From the NCBI GenBank assembly GCA_019426215.1, contig CM033396.1, forward strand, positions 38,058,503 to 38,122,502: a stretch of 64,000 nt of DNA. Direction: 5' to 3'. Source of the DNA: Buddleja alternifolia. Taxonomy: Eukaryota; Streptophyta; Magnoliopsida; Lamiales; Scrophulariaceae. Below, piece after piece: positions 33,457 through 44,558 of the stretch. Position 1 is the stretch's first letter. Each line of letters starts with the position of its first letter. A program made the translations under genes and the position numbers. The notes under the pieces are model-generated. The model did no database searches and was not told the origin of the DNA. It saw nothing but the letters and a program-made list of their open reading frames with translations.

Positions 33457-34834
33457 GTCCGGATTGTCAATCCCACAGAGACTTGTATTTTAGACTTTTT
33501 GAATTTAAAACAAGCAATAATTTAACTAAAACTAAAGATTTAAAGATTTTAAAAGCAATAAAATGAACTAAAACAAGAATTAACTCAAATATTATGGAAG
33601 CAAGATACAAGAAACAAGATGTCGAAATCAAGATAGCTATGGAAGAGAGCAACTAAGACACATGTGCTGGCATAAATTAATCAATTTTCATTATAAACAT
33701 GTTCTCATATTATTAAACTACTGTTGCTTTGGTGGAAAAAACCTTAAATAATTACTACCCGATGTCTCGGCTGTAATAATCTTATGACTAAGTGACGGTT
33801 CTCTAAATACGTCTATCCGAGAATCAAATCATTAACCATGCATTCACGTTTTAGATTTTCCCCGGATAAATCCGGCTAACTGCACCCGGAAATCTATACC
33901 TATCTTTAGGAGCAATTCCTCATGTTTTTCGGATGATGTGATGATTTCTCTGAACCCTAATCTATATTCTCCCGAATGAATAAACTAGGCTAATTAGCAA
34001 GCATATGGTGATCAAATATATGATTGGAATGAAAGCACAAAATCAATACACAAAGCAACAATAGAATTAATATGAAAAACACAATTTATAACTCAAATAT
34101 CATAATTTAGCCTCAACATGGCCTTAGTTCGAAGAATCTAATTCATCATAAAAGATAAAAGATAGAAACTTAAATTAAGATTCATATTCATAGACAAAAA
34201 TAAATCTAAATCTAAGAAACTCCCTCGTATTTTTGATGGTTGAACTTCGATCTTCATCTCTTCCATGCTTCTTGATTTCTTCACCTTCAAGGACTTTTGA
34301 AAATCTTCATGAACATGTAAAAACTATGTCTAAACCCTATTAGGGCTCTATTCTATCTGTATTTCGTCTCCTACCCCTAGAGAACTGATCTAATATATAT
34401 AAGGGTGGAAGGGGAAGACTCCAACTTGAATTAGATTTGGAAATTTCCAAAAATCTGCTATTTTTCCCGTCAGAACCAACGTCCTAACGTGAAGTACCCA
34501 ACGTCCGTACGTTGGAAACAGAAACATTTTGTCTTCTGCGCAGCGATCTTGTTTCCTTCATAACTTTCTCCAAAGACCTCCGATTTGGGTGATTCAAGTT
34601 TCCACGTGATGCGAAGACAGAGATCGACAACTTTGTAGAAGAAATATTTGTCAAATTCAGTCTCTAAATACTCCGAAATTCTGCATTTCCGTCCAGTTTT
34701 CCTCAATTGCAATGATTTTCCACCTTTACTCAATAAGCTCACAAATTACAAGCATATGTGGCATAAATCATGCATAAACTAATGTAAATAAAATAAATAT
34801 GAGGCTTTAAAACATGTAAATCTCACACCTATCA
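33387..34834 (-). repeat. 3' LTR of the non-autonomous gypsy element
   Basis: In minus orientation begins TGATAGGTGTGAG and ends near GGATTTCTCG. TATATATA near 34393-34402 may be its TATA box. Nearly identical to the right LTR, which lacks 13 bp present here near 34317-34332. Confidence 0.85.
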
Positions 34835-36160
34835 ACACCTCAAAACTTAACATTGATCGTCCCCGAGCAATAAAAAGACTTATATATAAGATCAAGAAGC
34901 AACAACCAAAGAGATAAACACAACAACAAAACAAAAACAAAACGATAACCTCACTTTCGTGGAGTGAACGATTGCACTTAACATGTGCAACAAGCCTTTA
35001 AACCTCAAAGTTACCAGAGAGGACGAGTATAGTCTCGTGAGGGTTTGCAGATGATTTACCCACAAAATCATAAAATTTTCAGCCCCACCCAACCAACACA
35101 AATCAACTTAACCAACAAGAAAACAATGGCACAAAATCGACCTTTAAGGCTCCACAATTGTATGCACATATCACAAACTTGCTCATGTTACACCTTGACT
35201 CGAATAAACCTCCAAAGGTGTAGTGATTGTAAGTCTACGACATTATAGTCAAGTAGCACCTTTACCAAACTTCAGATTTTCTCCCATATCTACTAACCTT
35301 CGATCAATCCTAAAGTACAAGCCTCATAGACAACTTCATAACCACTTACATTTCACCACTTAACCATTTACACTTTAACTTCACATGAAACTTCCATTTA
35401 AATTCATTAAGGCTAGGTCATGTGCAATGTTCTATTCCCTTAGGCTTTCTATGACACCCATGTATCGAGTTTTAAACCAATGACTCCCAAACTAGATAGT
35501 TTTAGGGCATTAAGTGTCCAGACACTCCTTACGGATTTAATAACTCGAGTGCCAAAGGCCACGAAATAAAATTAGACCTTTCATTCACTTTCAACTTTAA
35601 TTGGCTTGAGCAAAGTTCAAATTAACTTAACAGTACAGTTTATAGGCATGCATCTTTTCACCTCCAGTACATATCAGCCTGACTTTATAGTCATACCAAT
35701 TTTCATCAACCTTATTCATTATTCATTAGGCATATGAAGCAACTACTCAACTCATGACCCTAAGAAAAATCTAAGTCAATATTTTCGGGAGAAATTCCTT
35801 AAGTGTTTCAGAATGATTATCCACTTAACTCCTCTACCCTCGACTTATTGTGCATTTGTGATTCATCTAAGGAAAATCTACTCTAATCTAGGGTCCCACG
35901 AGCAAAGTAAAGATATGTGTATTTTCCATTAAATTCAAATATAAGTCACGACATTATGCCATCAAATTCAAGTTAATCAGTTTCATTGCAACAATTGGGG
36001 ACTAAAAAAAATAAATTTCATGCTCGATTTTCTCAACATAAAAGCATCCAAACATGATAGCATATAAATTTCCCCAAACTTGAGCTAAACTAGGAACACG
36101 TGATATGAATGTATTAAAAGCACAAAGTACTACCCACATACACCCCCAAACTTAAACTCA
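34835..36160 (-). other. Non-coding 3' region of the gypsy derivative
   Basis: No gene. Blocks such as GCAACAAGCCTTTAAAC and TAGTCTCGTGAGGGTTTGCA (34984-35050) recur at 58108-58170 in the Athila-type element in the same relative place and orientation. Confidence 0.75.
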
Positions 36161-36545
36161 ACATTGTCCTCAATGTTGTCTCACATAAAAGCGCAAAATA
36201 AGGGTATAAGAATAGACTCACAACCAAGGATGTTGAAAAACAATCCTTTATCCACAAGTGTGTCTTTCCAGCTCAAATCATCAAAATCAAACATCTCAAA
36301 CCAAAGTGAAGGGAACCGGATACTAATCATGCTCAACATACTCAAAACAAACCAAAGCATCAAGCATAAAGGAATACATGCCAAAAGTGCATGTTCAAAG
36401 AAAACACCAAAACAGAAAGGAAACCTAAAAACTAAGCAAAACAAGAAACACACAAAAACAAAAGATGAAAGAAAAACTTACAAACTTGGGTTGCCTCCCA
36501 AGAAGCGCTCTTTTAAAGTCACAAGCTTGACTTTACAGAGTTGGC

Positions 36546-36986
36546 TCAAGGAGGTTTACATATAAGCGCCTTGTTTGTTCTCCAATCCACTCTCGGATAT
36601 CGATTCAATCTTTTGCCATTGGTATTGAGGATTGGCCCATCATGTGTGATAAATACCCTAGGTTGAGACCAAGCAATCATCCACTCACGAATTCTTTTAT
36701 GGTCCCTCAACACCTCTATTTCCCTTTCTTCCCCATGCTTCGGATGGTGGTGTGGACTCTCTTCCAAGTTAGAGACAATGTCTCGTTGTTCTTCACCCGT
36801 CACTTTGACATACTTGAAGTCCACGATGTACGGATGTAGAAGATCATTGGCTCGTTTCTCCTGAAATTGGTCAACACTAAAAGGATCAAAAACATCAATG
36901 TGTAAAGACAAATCAAAATCAAGTGGATGCTCAAAAACCTCATAGCTATCAAAATTAACCATATCATCTCCTACATTCAATGACAA
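36546..36986 (-). CDS. Unrecognised 146-residue frame in the gypsy derivative
   Basis: Open frame starting MSLNVGDDMVNFDSYEVFEH and ending in the basic stretch RVDWRTNKALICKPP. It is charged, with no membrane segment, zinc ligands or retroelement motif. It is followed downstream on the same strand by the GGTTGCCTCCCAAG-type block that in the Athila-type element lies just after the pol stop, so it occupies the place of the end of pol. Possibly a remnant or a small accessory protein; I do not recognise the family. Confidence 0.4.
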   Translation of the reverse strand: MSLNVGDDMVNFDSYEVFEHPLDFDLSLHIDVFDPFSVDQFQEKRANDLLHPYIVDFKYVKVTGEEQRDIVSNLEESPHHHPKHGEEREIEVLRDHKRIREWMIAWSQPRVFITHDGPILNTNGKRLNRYPRVDWRTNKALICKPP

Positions 36987-37201
36987 CTTACCATCGTCGG
37001 CATCAAATACCGATTTACCTGTGGAGAGGGAAGATGGTGGAGAATCTTCAACCGGTTGAGAAGCTGTAGGAGTAGAAGGCTTGGAAGTGGGAGTTTCTAG
37101 TTCTACACATTCAAACGTGCTATACAGTAATGCTTCTAACTCTGCTACACTTTTGGCTGCTCATCGGGTGTAATCTGCTGGGCAGAGATCCGTTCGTTTT
37201 C

Positions 37202-37591
37202 CTATTCATCATCTTCTCTCACTGTCACGTCAGTGCATTGCCCCTCTATATTGCTCTCAGTGTGACTTGGCCATGACTCCGGTGCTTCTTCAGACATTTT
37301 GCTCAATAGTTGCCCGAGTTGATAATTAGTCTCCTTTATTTCCCGAGATACTTCCATCAATGTAAGGCGGAGCTCTCCAATAGTGTTATCGAGTTGTTCC
37401 TCCGGAGTAGGAATTCTCACTTGGCAATGTTGTGGAAAGAACCCTTGTGCATAACATACTTGAATGACGTCGAACACCCATTGCCTATTTCTTGGACAAT
37501 CCAAATCCTCGAGAGTCAGTTGCATAGCCTGAATGAGTCCTAGAAACCATTCTCGTTGCTCCGGGGTCAGAAACGGAAGATTTCCTGCCAT
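37202..37591 (-). CDS. Unrecognised 129-residue frame at the gag position
   Basis: First frame after the primer site, starting MAGNLPFLTPEQREWFLGLI about 100 nt from it. It is hydrophilic and glutamate/glutamine-rich. Residues 67-95 (LDNTIGELRLTLMEV and on) look helical or coiled-coil. It lacks a CCHC knuckle and does not look like gag, yet it lies where gag should start. It may be a cryptic protein of the non-autonomous family or chance. Function unknown. Confidence 0.4.
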   Translation of the reverse strand: MAGNLPFLTPEQREWFLGLIQAMQLTLEDLDCPRNRQWVFDVIQVCYAQGFFPQHCQVRIPTPEEQLDNTIGELRLTLMEVSREIKETNYQLGQLLSKMSEEAPESWPSHTESNIEGQCTDVTVREDDE

Positions 37592-37694
37592 TTATTGGAA
37601 TTAGAATTAAGACAAAAAAAAAACTAAAGAAAAAAAAAATATAAAACAAAAATTATAAAAACTTGCAATAAAAACAAAAACTAAAAAAAACAAG

Positions 37695-37712
37695 TCCCCG
37701 GCAACGGCGCCA
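37695..37712 (-). other. Primer binding site, tRNA-Asp type
   Basis: The reverse complement reads TGGCGCCGTTGCCGGGGA, complementary to the 3' end of plant tRNA-Asp(GTC). It lies six bases inside the right LTR. Confidence 0.85.
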
Positions 37713-37718
37713 AAAACT

Positions 37719-39158
37719 TGACACGAGAAATCCTTACGTGTTTGCACAGCAAGTGGACTGGTCGTGTGTAGTAATAAAGTGAATTTTTTTTAAGTCCGGA
37801 TTGTCGATCCCACAGAGACTTGTATTTTAGACTTTTTGAATTTAAAGCAAGCAATAATTTAACTAAAACTAGAGATTTAAAGATTTTAAAAGCAATAAAA
37901 TAAACTAAAACAAGAATTAACTCAAATATTATGGAAGCAAGATACAAGAAACAAGATGTCGAAATCAAGATAGCTATGGAAGAGAACAACTAAGACACAT
38001 GTGCTGGCATAAATTAATCAATTTTCATTATAAACATGTTCTCATATTATTAGACTACTGTTGCTTTGGTGGAAAAAACCTTAAATAATCACTACCCGAT
38101 GTCTCGGCTGTAATAATCCTATGACTAAGTGACGGTTCTCTAAATACGTCTATCCGAGAATCAAATCATTAACCATGCATTCACGTTTTAGAATTTCCCC
38201 GGATAAATCCGGCTAACTGCACCCGGAAATCTATACCTATCTTTAGGAGCAATTCCTCATGTTTTTCGGATGATGTGATGATTTCTTTGAACCCTAATCT
38301 ATATTCTCCCGAATGAATAAACTAGGCTAATTAGCAAGCATATGGTGATCAAACATATGATTGCAATGAAAGCACAAAATCAATACACAAAGCAACAATA
38401 GAATTAATATGAATAACACAATTTATAACTCAAATATCATAATTTAGCCTCAACATGGCCTTAGTTCGAAGAATCTAATTCATCATAAAAGATAAAAGAT
38501 AGAAACTTAAATTAAGATTCATATTCATAGACAAAAATAAATCTAAATCTAAGAAAATCCCTCGTATTTTTGATGGTTGAACTTCGATCTTCATCTCTTC
38601 CATGCTTCTTGATTTCTTCACCTTCAAGGGCTTTTGAAAATCTTCATGAACATGTAAACCCCATTAGGGCACTATTCTATCTGTATTTCATCTCCTAACC
38701 CTAGAGAACTGATCTAATATATATAAGGGTGGAAGGGGAAGACTCCAACTTGAATTAGATTTGGAAATTTCCAAAAATCTGCTATTTTTCCCGTCAGAAC
38801 CAACGTCCGAACGTGAAGTACCCAACGTCCGTACGTTGGAAACATAAACATTTTGCCTTCTGCGCAGCGATCTTGTTTCCTTCATAACTTTCTCCAAAGA
38901 CCTCCGATTTGGGTGATTCAAGTTGCCACGTGATGCTAAGACAGATCTAGACAACTTTCTAGAAGAAATATTTGTCAAATTCAGTCTCTAAAGACTCCGA
39001 AAGTCTGAATTTCCGTCCAATTTTCCTCAATTGCAATGATTTTTCACCTTTACTCAATAAGCACACAAATTACAAGCATATGTGGCACAAATCATGCATA
39101 AACTAATGTAAATAACATAAATATGAGGCTTTAAAACATGTAAATCTCACACCTATCA
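37719..39158 (-). repeat. 5' LTR of the non-autonomous gypsy element
   Basis: Minus-oriented LTR adjacent to the primer site. In plus orientation it runs from TGACACGAG to CACCTATCA. It differs from the left LTR by scattered single bases and one 13-bp gap. Confidence 0.85.
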
Positions 39159-39677
39159 AAGATCCATCAACCTTCTAAACAATTATTTTGTATTGTGTAT
39201 TTGTATTTTTTATGTAATGATTCTTTCTCTAGAGACATTAGTAGCTCAACATTGTAATACATTAGTAGTTTCAATTGTTTTAATTGACATTTTTGTTCCC
39301 CAAAATATATAGATTGTGATAAACTATAACTACTTAAGTCATGTTACATATAGATTGCTACATATGTAATTTTAACAATTTGAATTTATAGATTGTGATA
39401 AACTATAACTACTTAAGTCATCTTTAAAAGGTCTAAAACCATCCCACATAGTTCATTATGATGGATAATAATAATATATTCGTTTTCTATTCTAAATAAT
39501 ATATTTATTTTGTATTCTAAACCCTAAATCCTTAACCCTAAACTATAAACCCTTAACACTAAAAAGAAAAAAAATATAAGAATATATATGGTAAGGGCCT
39601 ATGAGCAAGAATATATATTGTGTAATAGTGAAAAGTGATGAAAAACAAAAAATAGGGTTAAAAAAAAAAAATTGACT
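39159..39677 (+). other. MULE2 sequence downstream of the transposase
   Basis: Contains the original end of the transposase frame (stop at 39175-39177), then AT-rich sequence that would be its 3' UTR. A block GATTGTGATAAACTATAACTA is duplicated at 39312-39332 and 39394-39414. Confidence 0.6.
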
Positions 39678-39816
39678 GGCACCATGGTGCCGAAAATTCG
39701 GCATGGTGCCGAGTACACTTCCTAAGGCACGATACTCGGCACCATGGTACCGAATTCGCAGCACCATGGTGCCAAGTGCACTGCCTTAGGCAGACTATTC
39801 GGCACCGTGGTGCCGC
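39678..39816. repeat. Array of GGCACC palindromes, first cluster
   Basis: GGCACCATGGTGCC (39678-39691) and variants recur four to five times with flanks GAG/CTC. They are spaced by segments such as GTGCACTGCCTTAGGCAG that are themselves dyads. A run of about 20 C follows at 39829-39848. Confidence 0.9.
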
Positions 39817-39849
39817 CCAATTATCAATTCCCCCCCCCCCCCCCCCCCA

Positions 39850-40864
39850 AATTTGGTTTTTCCCGCCCAATTGAATTTTGAATTTTTTCAGCCTTAAATC
39901 ACTTTTTACCCTTTCAAACACATTATTCTCATCTAAAAAAAATCCCTCCCTTATTTCCCTCATTGCAAAAAATGTTCCAACCTTCCAAAGCTTTCACAAA
40001 AAACCGTCCCTCATTGCAAAGAAGACGTCCATCCCTCTCCCATACGATCAATCCTGAGTTAGTTATCTATAATCCTATATGGTCATGATATTTTTTTGTC
40101 TCTTTTTTTTGTTCGGGTTCGATCCTTGTGCCTAATGTTGAAATTTGAATGATTTTGGAATTTGAGTGCCTAATCTTATATGGTCATGATTTTGACTGCC
40201 TAATGTTGAAATTTGAATGATTTTGAGCTCATAGAGGTGAATATTCATTGTCAATGGTTGAGGATTTTGTGTAATCTAATTTAAAAGTTTGAAGTTATGA
40301 ATGTTTCTTAAGTGCTAATGCATATGTTTGTAGACTTAGTGGATTGATGTAAATATGTAGAGGTTCATTTTTTGTTGAAACTTGAAAGTTTCGTTTTTGT
40401 TTGATCATGCATAAAAACTGTAATGTGGTGTGGTATAATGTGGTGCAATGTGTTTAGGCTGAAAATAGTTATATATGTTTTCATTAATTGCTTGAAACTG
40501 TAAAGTCGTAGAAACTTGTTTAAACACCAAATATCTCATTGCAAGAAGTCTTGTTTTCTCTAATCTTATTTTTTGTTCTTGTTTTTGGTTGCATATATTT
40601 AAGAAGCTCCATATACATACGACGCTGCCGCCTCATTTTGCCCTCGTAATGTAAGAAGTTTTTCTTATTAAAGAAATGTCTTTTTATTATGATGATTGAT
40701 ACCATCTTTCGTATTAGTGATTTCTTGTGTTTACCATCGAATTAATATAGGTAGTCAAAAGTATTTTGATAAGTTAAGAATATGTGTTCCTTTCCGAATG
40801 TACGTGTTTCATATTTTTTGAATTTCTTAAAGGGGATGTTTGTTGTCGTTTTTAAAATAATAGG
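39850..40864. other. Gene-poor stretch inside MULE2
   Basis: AT-rich sequence, possibly leader and intron of the Cys-rich fragment that follows. No frame of its own was recognised. Confidence 0.4.
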
Positions 40865-41534
40865 ACAAAGCCATGTGGAGTTGTTGGATGCTGTGCTGTG
40901 AGAAATTGTGAAAACCCCGGGGATTGTCAATCGTGTTTTTACAAGACAAAACTGAGGTCTGAGGTCACAGAGTTACTGGCTGCTGTGTTCTCGGAAACGG
41001 GGACGGAGTCTTGTAGAACATTAATTTATGACCAACAAAATGACTGTATATATGCACAGTATGAGACAGCATGGTATGCTGTGCGTAAAGTAAAAAACTG
41101 TATTGATCCTCATCGCAGGTATTATTTGTAGAATCTATTTATGATATCTTATTTTATAATGAAATGTGCAGCTTGCTTCCTCCTGGTTTACTGTTGAGAG
41201 GACCTATGGTGCATAGCAGAATTGAGAAGCCCCCGAAAAACTTTGATCCTTATAAGGAGAAAATTGAGGCATCTAATGATTCTTGCTTGTACTTCATTTT
41301 CAGAGACAAGGTGAAAGAGTTAGTAACGTTGATGGATTCGCATCATTGTCTTCGAACGCTACTAAAAAACATATTGAGGAAAATAGTATGATTCAGCTAT
41401 TGAATATCATCATACAAGAGATAGACAATGAAGTGACGCAACAACATGACTGTGATGACTTTGATGATTTCCATCAATCCAGCAACTCTGAAAGTAAGGA
41501 TGAGGCGTTTGGTGTGGAGTGTGATCGCATTTAA
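40865..41534 (+). pseudogene. Cys-rich gene fragment, possibly captured (Pack-MULE-like)
   Basis: An exon-like segment 40865-41119 (after acceptor AATAATAG) encodes a Cys-rich start, PCGVVGCCAVRNCENPGDCQ, then SCFYKTKLRSEV, and ends at a donor CGCAG/GTATT. A second segment from 41172 (acceptor GTGCAG) continues LLPPGLLLRGPMVHSRIEKP. A third from 41305 (acceptor TTCATTTTCAG) reads to a stop at 41534 with an Asp-rich tail. The spliced reading is plausible but the frame joins are not certain. I do not recognise the family. Intron-containing host-like fragments inside a MULE suggest gene capture. Confidence 0.4.
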
Positions 41535-41929
41535 TGAAAATGTTGTTTCAATTGTTAATTGTGTGTAATTTTCATAACTAGTAGAGACAATTTCATAGTT
41601 TGTGTAAAATGTTCAATGTTGTTTACATTGTTTGCTACTTGTAGAGACAATTTTCCAGTTTATGTGTAATGTTTACTTTTTGTGCAATGTGATAATTCGT
41701 GTGTAATCTTTAATATTGCGTTGATTGCAATAGTTCTAATAAAACGATGTAGAGTACATGTCATCCAACTATTCACTATATTCAAAATAGACGGTAATAT
41801 TGTTTTGTACGATCTAAATCATGTCATATATTCAACAACCTTTGTCATATATTCATATCATGTCATATAAATCATGTCACACAAAAATACACTTCAATAA
41901 TTCAACTAGATAAACATTTTTTTTCAGAG

Positions 41930-43028
41930 TTAAGAAGGTGGCGGTGGTTGAAAATTCACAAACGTGAAATACTCAGATAATTGCCTCATCATCTCTGTTT
42001 GATTCCTCATCAACTCGGTTTGATTTTGAGCGAAAACAGCGAATTGAGATTCAAGACGGTCGAAATTAGTGGAGGTGCCTGCTGTATTACTTGTTGGTGG
42101 ATACTGAACTTGAGGGATGTGAGTAACAACCTCTGTCTTCACATCAGTCTGCTCCCGAGGGTGAGGCACTCTCACAAAACTGCGCCCTAATGTGTTCTTC
42201 TTTAGTAGGTGCATATCAGCGAGCTGGACCATATCAATTGTCATTAGACCCTGAATTGGAATTTGATCGGTCTTATTTCGATCGAATGCCCCAAGCCGCT
42301 CGACGATGCGTGTAATAAGACCACCCATCAGTAGTTGGCCCTTTACCTGTCTCGACACTTGAACAAATCTCTCACATAAAATATTTGCCAAGTCTGCGGG
42401 TTTTTCAATTTGAAAACAATACAGAACTCCAAGTTCTGATGTGGATACTTTACCGCTACACCGTCGGCCAAAAATTGTGAATGCCAAGATTCGGTGTAAA
42501 TACCGGAGAGAATAGTCAACAAGATCCGTGGCCTTAGCCATGCGTCCCGAAAACTTCTCATTAGGTAGCCGAGTAATTTCCTGCCAATGCATCCTTGTTG
42601 GCTTCAAGTAGGGAATGGGTGTCACTTGTCGGCCAACCAAATATTCCAACGTTCTCCTGTTTAGACTTCACATAGGATTTATTGGCGATTCTAAACCGTG
42701 CTGTATCATCATCATACTCAAAGGTGCTTAAAAACTCCAACGTTAGCAGGTGGTAACTCAGTTCATCCATCCAATATAGTTCCTTCCATCCCATGGCATC
42801 CAACCATGTAATAAAATTGGGTACATCGATACCAATCGCCGTCATAGCGTCGTGATCCATGTATCGGGAGGGGATACACTGTAACTTTTTCAGTATTGCA
42901 TATTTTGAAGTGGGATTCTTGATTTTTGGATATTTCATCACAACTGATGGGCTACTATCACTGGTTGAAGGTACAATCTCCAATCCCTGCGAAGGATCCC
43001 CGTCGGAACGACCCGTTTTTCGCCCCAT
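41930..43028 (-). pseudogene. ATHILA ORF1-like gene, frameshifted
   Basis: The minus-strand frame 43028-42561 starts MGRKTGRSDGDPSQG and includes LTLEFLSTFEYDDDTARFRI. A second frame, 42649-41930, continues LVGRQVTPIPYLKPTRMHW, SLRYLHRILAFTIFGRR and LLMGGLITRIVERLG. Both match the pattern of Arabidopsis retrotransposon ORF1 (ATHILA). A 1-nt shift near 42650 separates them. The C-terminus has glutamine/asparagine heptads (QNQTELMRNQTEMMRQ), probably a short coiled coil. Role unknown. Its presence in a MULE suggests either an older gypsy insertion now lacking LTRs or cargo acquired by the MULE. Confidence 0.65.
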
Positions 43029-43039
43029 ATTCTATAACA

Positions 43040-43680
43040 CAAAAGCGAAGATACGAACCAAACCTGCATTATCATTAACAAAATATACGTAAGGCAAATA
43101 AACAACAAAACATATTGAGGAAACAGCCCAAATGCTAAGCACAAATAAACAACAAAATGTCAATCAAACATTTCATCGAACACCTTGCCTACGTTATGTA
43201 GGCATCTCCATGCTAGCAATTAATGAACACACAAGCTTGCCCAATAACCAATTTGCAATTACACATCAAAAACCTCAAATGCTAACCACAAAGAAGCAAC
43301 AAAATCTCTATCAAACATTTCATCGAACACCTTGCCTTCATTATGTAGGCATGTACATTCTAGCAATTAATTAACACACAAGCATGCCCAACAATTATAG
43401 TATTACTTCAAAAATAGAAAATCCCAATGCAATGCTAATCACAACAAAAAACAACAACAACACAATAGAAAATTCGATAGAGGGAGCGGGCTTTGATGGA
43501 AAAGGCCAAACGTTGTTTACCTATTAAAAACCTTGCGTTGATGGAAGAGTGAGTTGATGGAGGCGTGCGTTGATTGATAGAGATTCGATAGAGGGAGCGG
43601 GCTTTGATGGAAGAATGAGTTGATGGAAGGAACGATGGTGTCAATTTTCCATTTCCCGTGTGTTCTTTTGTTGGATGTTA
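43040..43680. repeat. Short local duplications, no gene
   Basis: CATTTCATCGAACACCTTGCC with neighbouring AACACACAAGC is repeated at about 43168-43240 and 43314-43385. GGGAGCGGGCTTTGATGGAA is repeated at 43482 and 43592. No coding signal. Confidence 0.6.
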
Positions 43681-43699
43681 TAGTATAAAAAATAAAACT

Positions 43700-43735
43700 G
43701 GCACCATGATGCCGAGTTTTCGGCACCATGGTGCC
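43700..43735. repeat. Compound GGCACC dyad
   Basis: GGCACCATGATGCC, then GAGTTTTC, then GGCACCATGGTGCC. The whole 36 bp is nearly self-complementary and resembles the reverse complement of 39678-39711. Confidence 0.9.
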
Positions 43736-43844
43736 ATTTTTATTTTTTTTTATGATATTTTTAATTTTTCATATTTTTAAATTTTCATATTTTTTAAATA
43801 CTGAAATACTGAACCCAGTATCTCCGTATTTAATAATTGGATAC

Positions 43845-44302
43845 TAAAATACAGGGACTCTTATCGCGGTATTTGATATAGCGATACTACTATACTGAGC
43901 CCCTGTATCGCTGTATTATGAAAACATCCAAGCTTTTGGGGTCTATCACCTGATACCCAGATACTTGAAAAGGTATCAGGGTATTTTGCACCCAAATGCT
44001 ATAATAAATGGGTCCCATATCGCAGTATTCGGAAATATGGGACACTAATCTATTACAATCTAATCCATACTGCGATACAGAGCCATGTATCCAAGTAACA
44101 TACAGACGATACTGCGATATAGGGCCGCTGTATTGCAGTACGCCATATTCGATACTGTGATACAGGGTCCTATATCGCAGTATCGACCTTTTTTGGGGTG
44201 CAATATATCTTTAATGGGTGATACCGCAATACTAGGGTCCTATATCGCAGTATCATAATGGGCGATACCACGATACTAGTGTCCTATACCGCGATACAGT
44301 GG
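43845..44302. repeat. Array of ATACTGCGATA-type dyads
   Basis: About ten to fifteen occurrences of ATACTGCGATA, TATCGCAGTAT and close variants, commonly joined by GGGTCC/GGACCC-like spacers, in both orientations. The array runs directly into the second GGCACC cluster. No coding potential. Confidence 0.8.
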
Positions 44303-44304
44303 TT

Positions 44305-44558
44305 TCAGCACCACGGTGCCGGATGCACTGGCTAAGGCAGTGCTCTCTACACCATGGTGCCGAGTTTCCGGCACCACAGTGCCGGATGCACTGCCTATGG
44401 TGCCGAGTTTTCGGCACCGTGGTGCAGAGTTTCCGGCACCATGGTGCCGAGACCACTGCTTTAAGCAATGCACCCGGCACCGTAGTGCCGAGACCACTGC
44501 CTTAAGCAATGCACCTGGCACCGTAGTGCAGAAAACTCGGCACCAAGGTGCCGAGTGT
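44305..44558. repeat. Array of GGCACC palindromes, second cluster
   Basis: About eight units alternate GGCACCRYGGTGCCGAG-like palindromes with spacers such as ACCACTGCCTTAAGCAATGC at a spacing of about 25-50 bp. Open frames through this block on both strands are produced by the repeat. Confidence 0.9.

Larger units (their letters stand above)
33387..39158 (-). mobile_element. Non-autonomous Ty3/gypsy (Athila-like) element, 5.8 kb
   Basis: Two LTRs of about 1.44 kb (33387-34834 and 37719-39158) in minus orientation enclose 2.9 kb. The minus-strand primer site next to the right LTR is TGGCGCCGTTGCCGGGGA, matching the 3' end of tRNA-Asp, as in Athila elements. Flanking AAAGA (33382-33386 and 39158-39162) fits a 5-bp target duplication, though the exact LTR ends are ambiguous by a few bases. 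There is no gag, protease, RT or integrase. Two small unrelated frames and long non-coding segments shared with the Athila-type element at 56.5-64 kb mark it as a LARD-like parasite of such elements. It sits 12-15 bp upstream of the transposase stop codon. Confidence 0.85.

Noticed and set aside
39829..39848. Run of about 20 C as a regulatory i-motif
   Set aside because: Homopolymer of this kind may be expansion or sequencing artefact; a similar run interrupts the RNase H relic at 56410-56430.
43132..43374. 80-residue plus-strand frame
   Set aside because: Generated by a local duplication of AT-rich sequence; no motif.
39678..44558. Palindrome arrays considered as a CRISPR-like array
   Set aside because: The genome is plant nuclear, spacers are themselves repetitive, and no cas genes exist.
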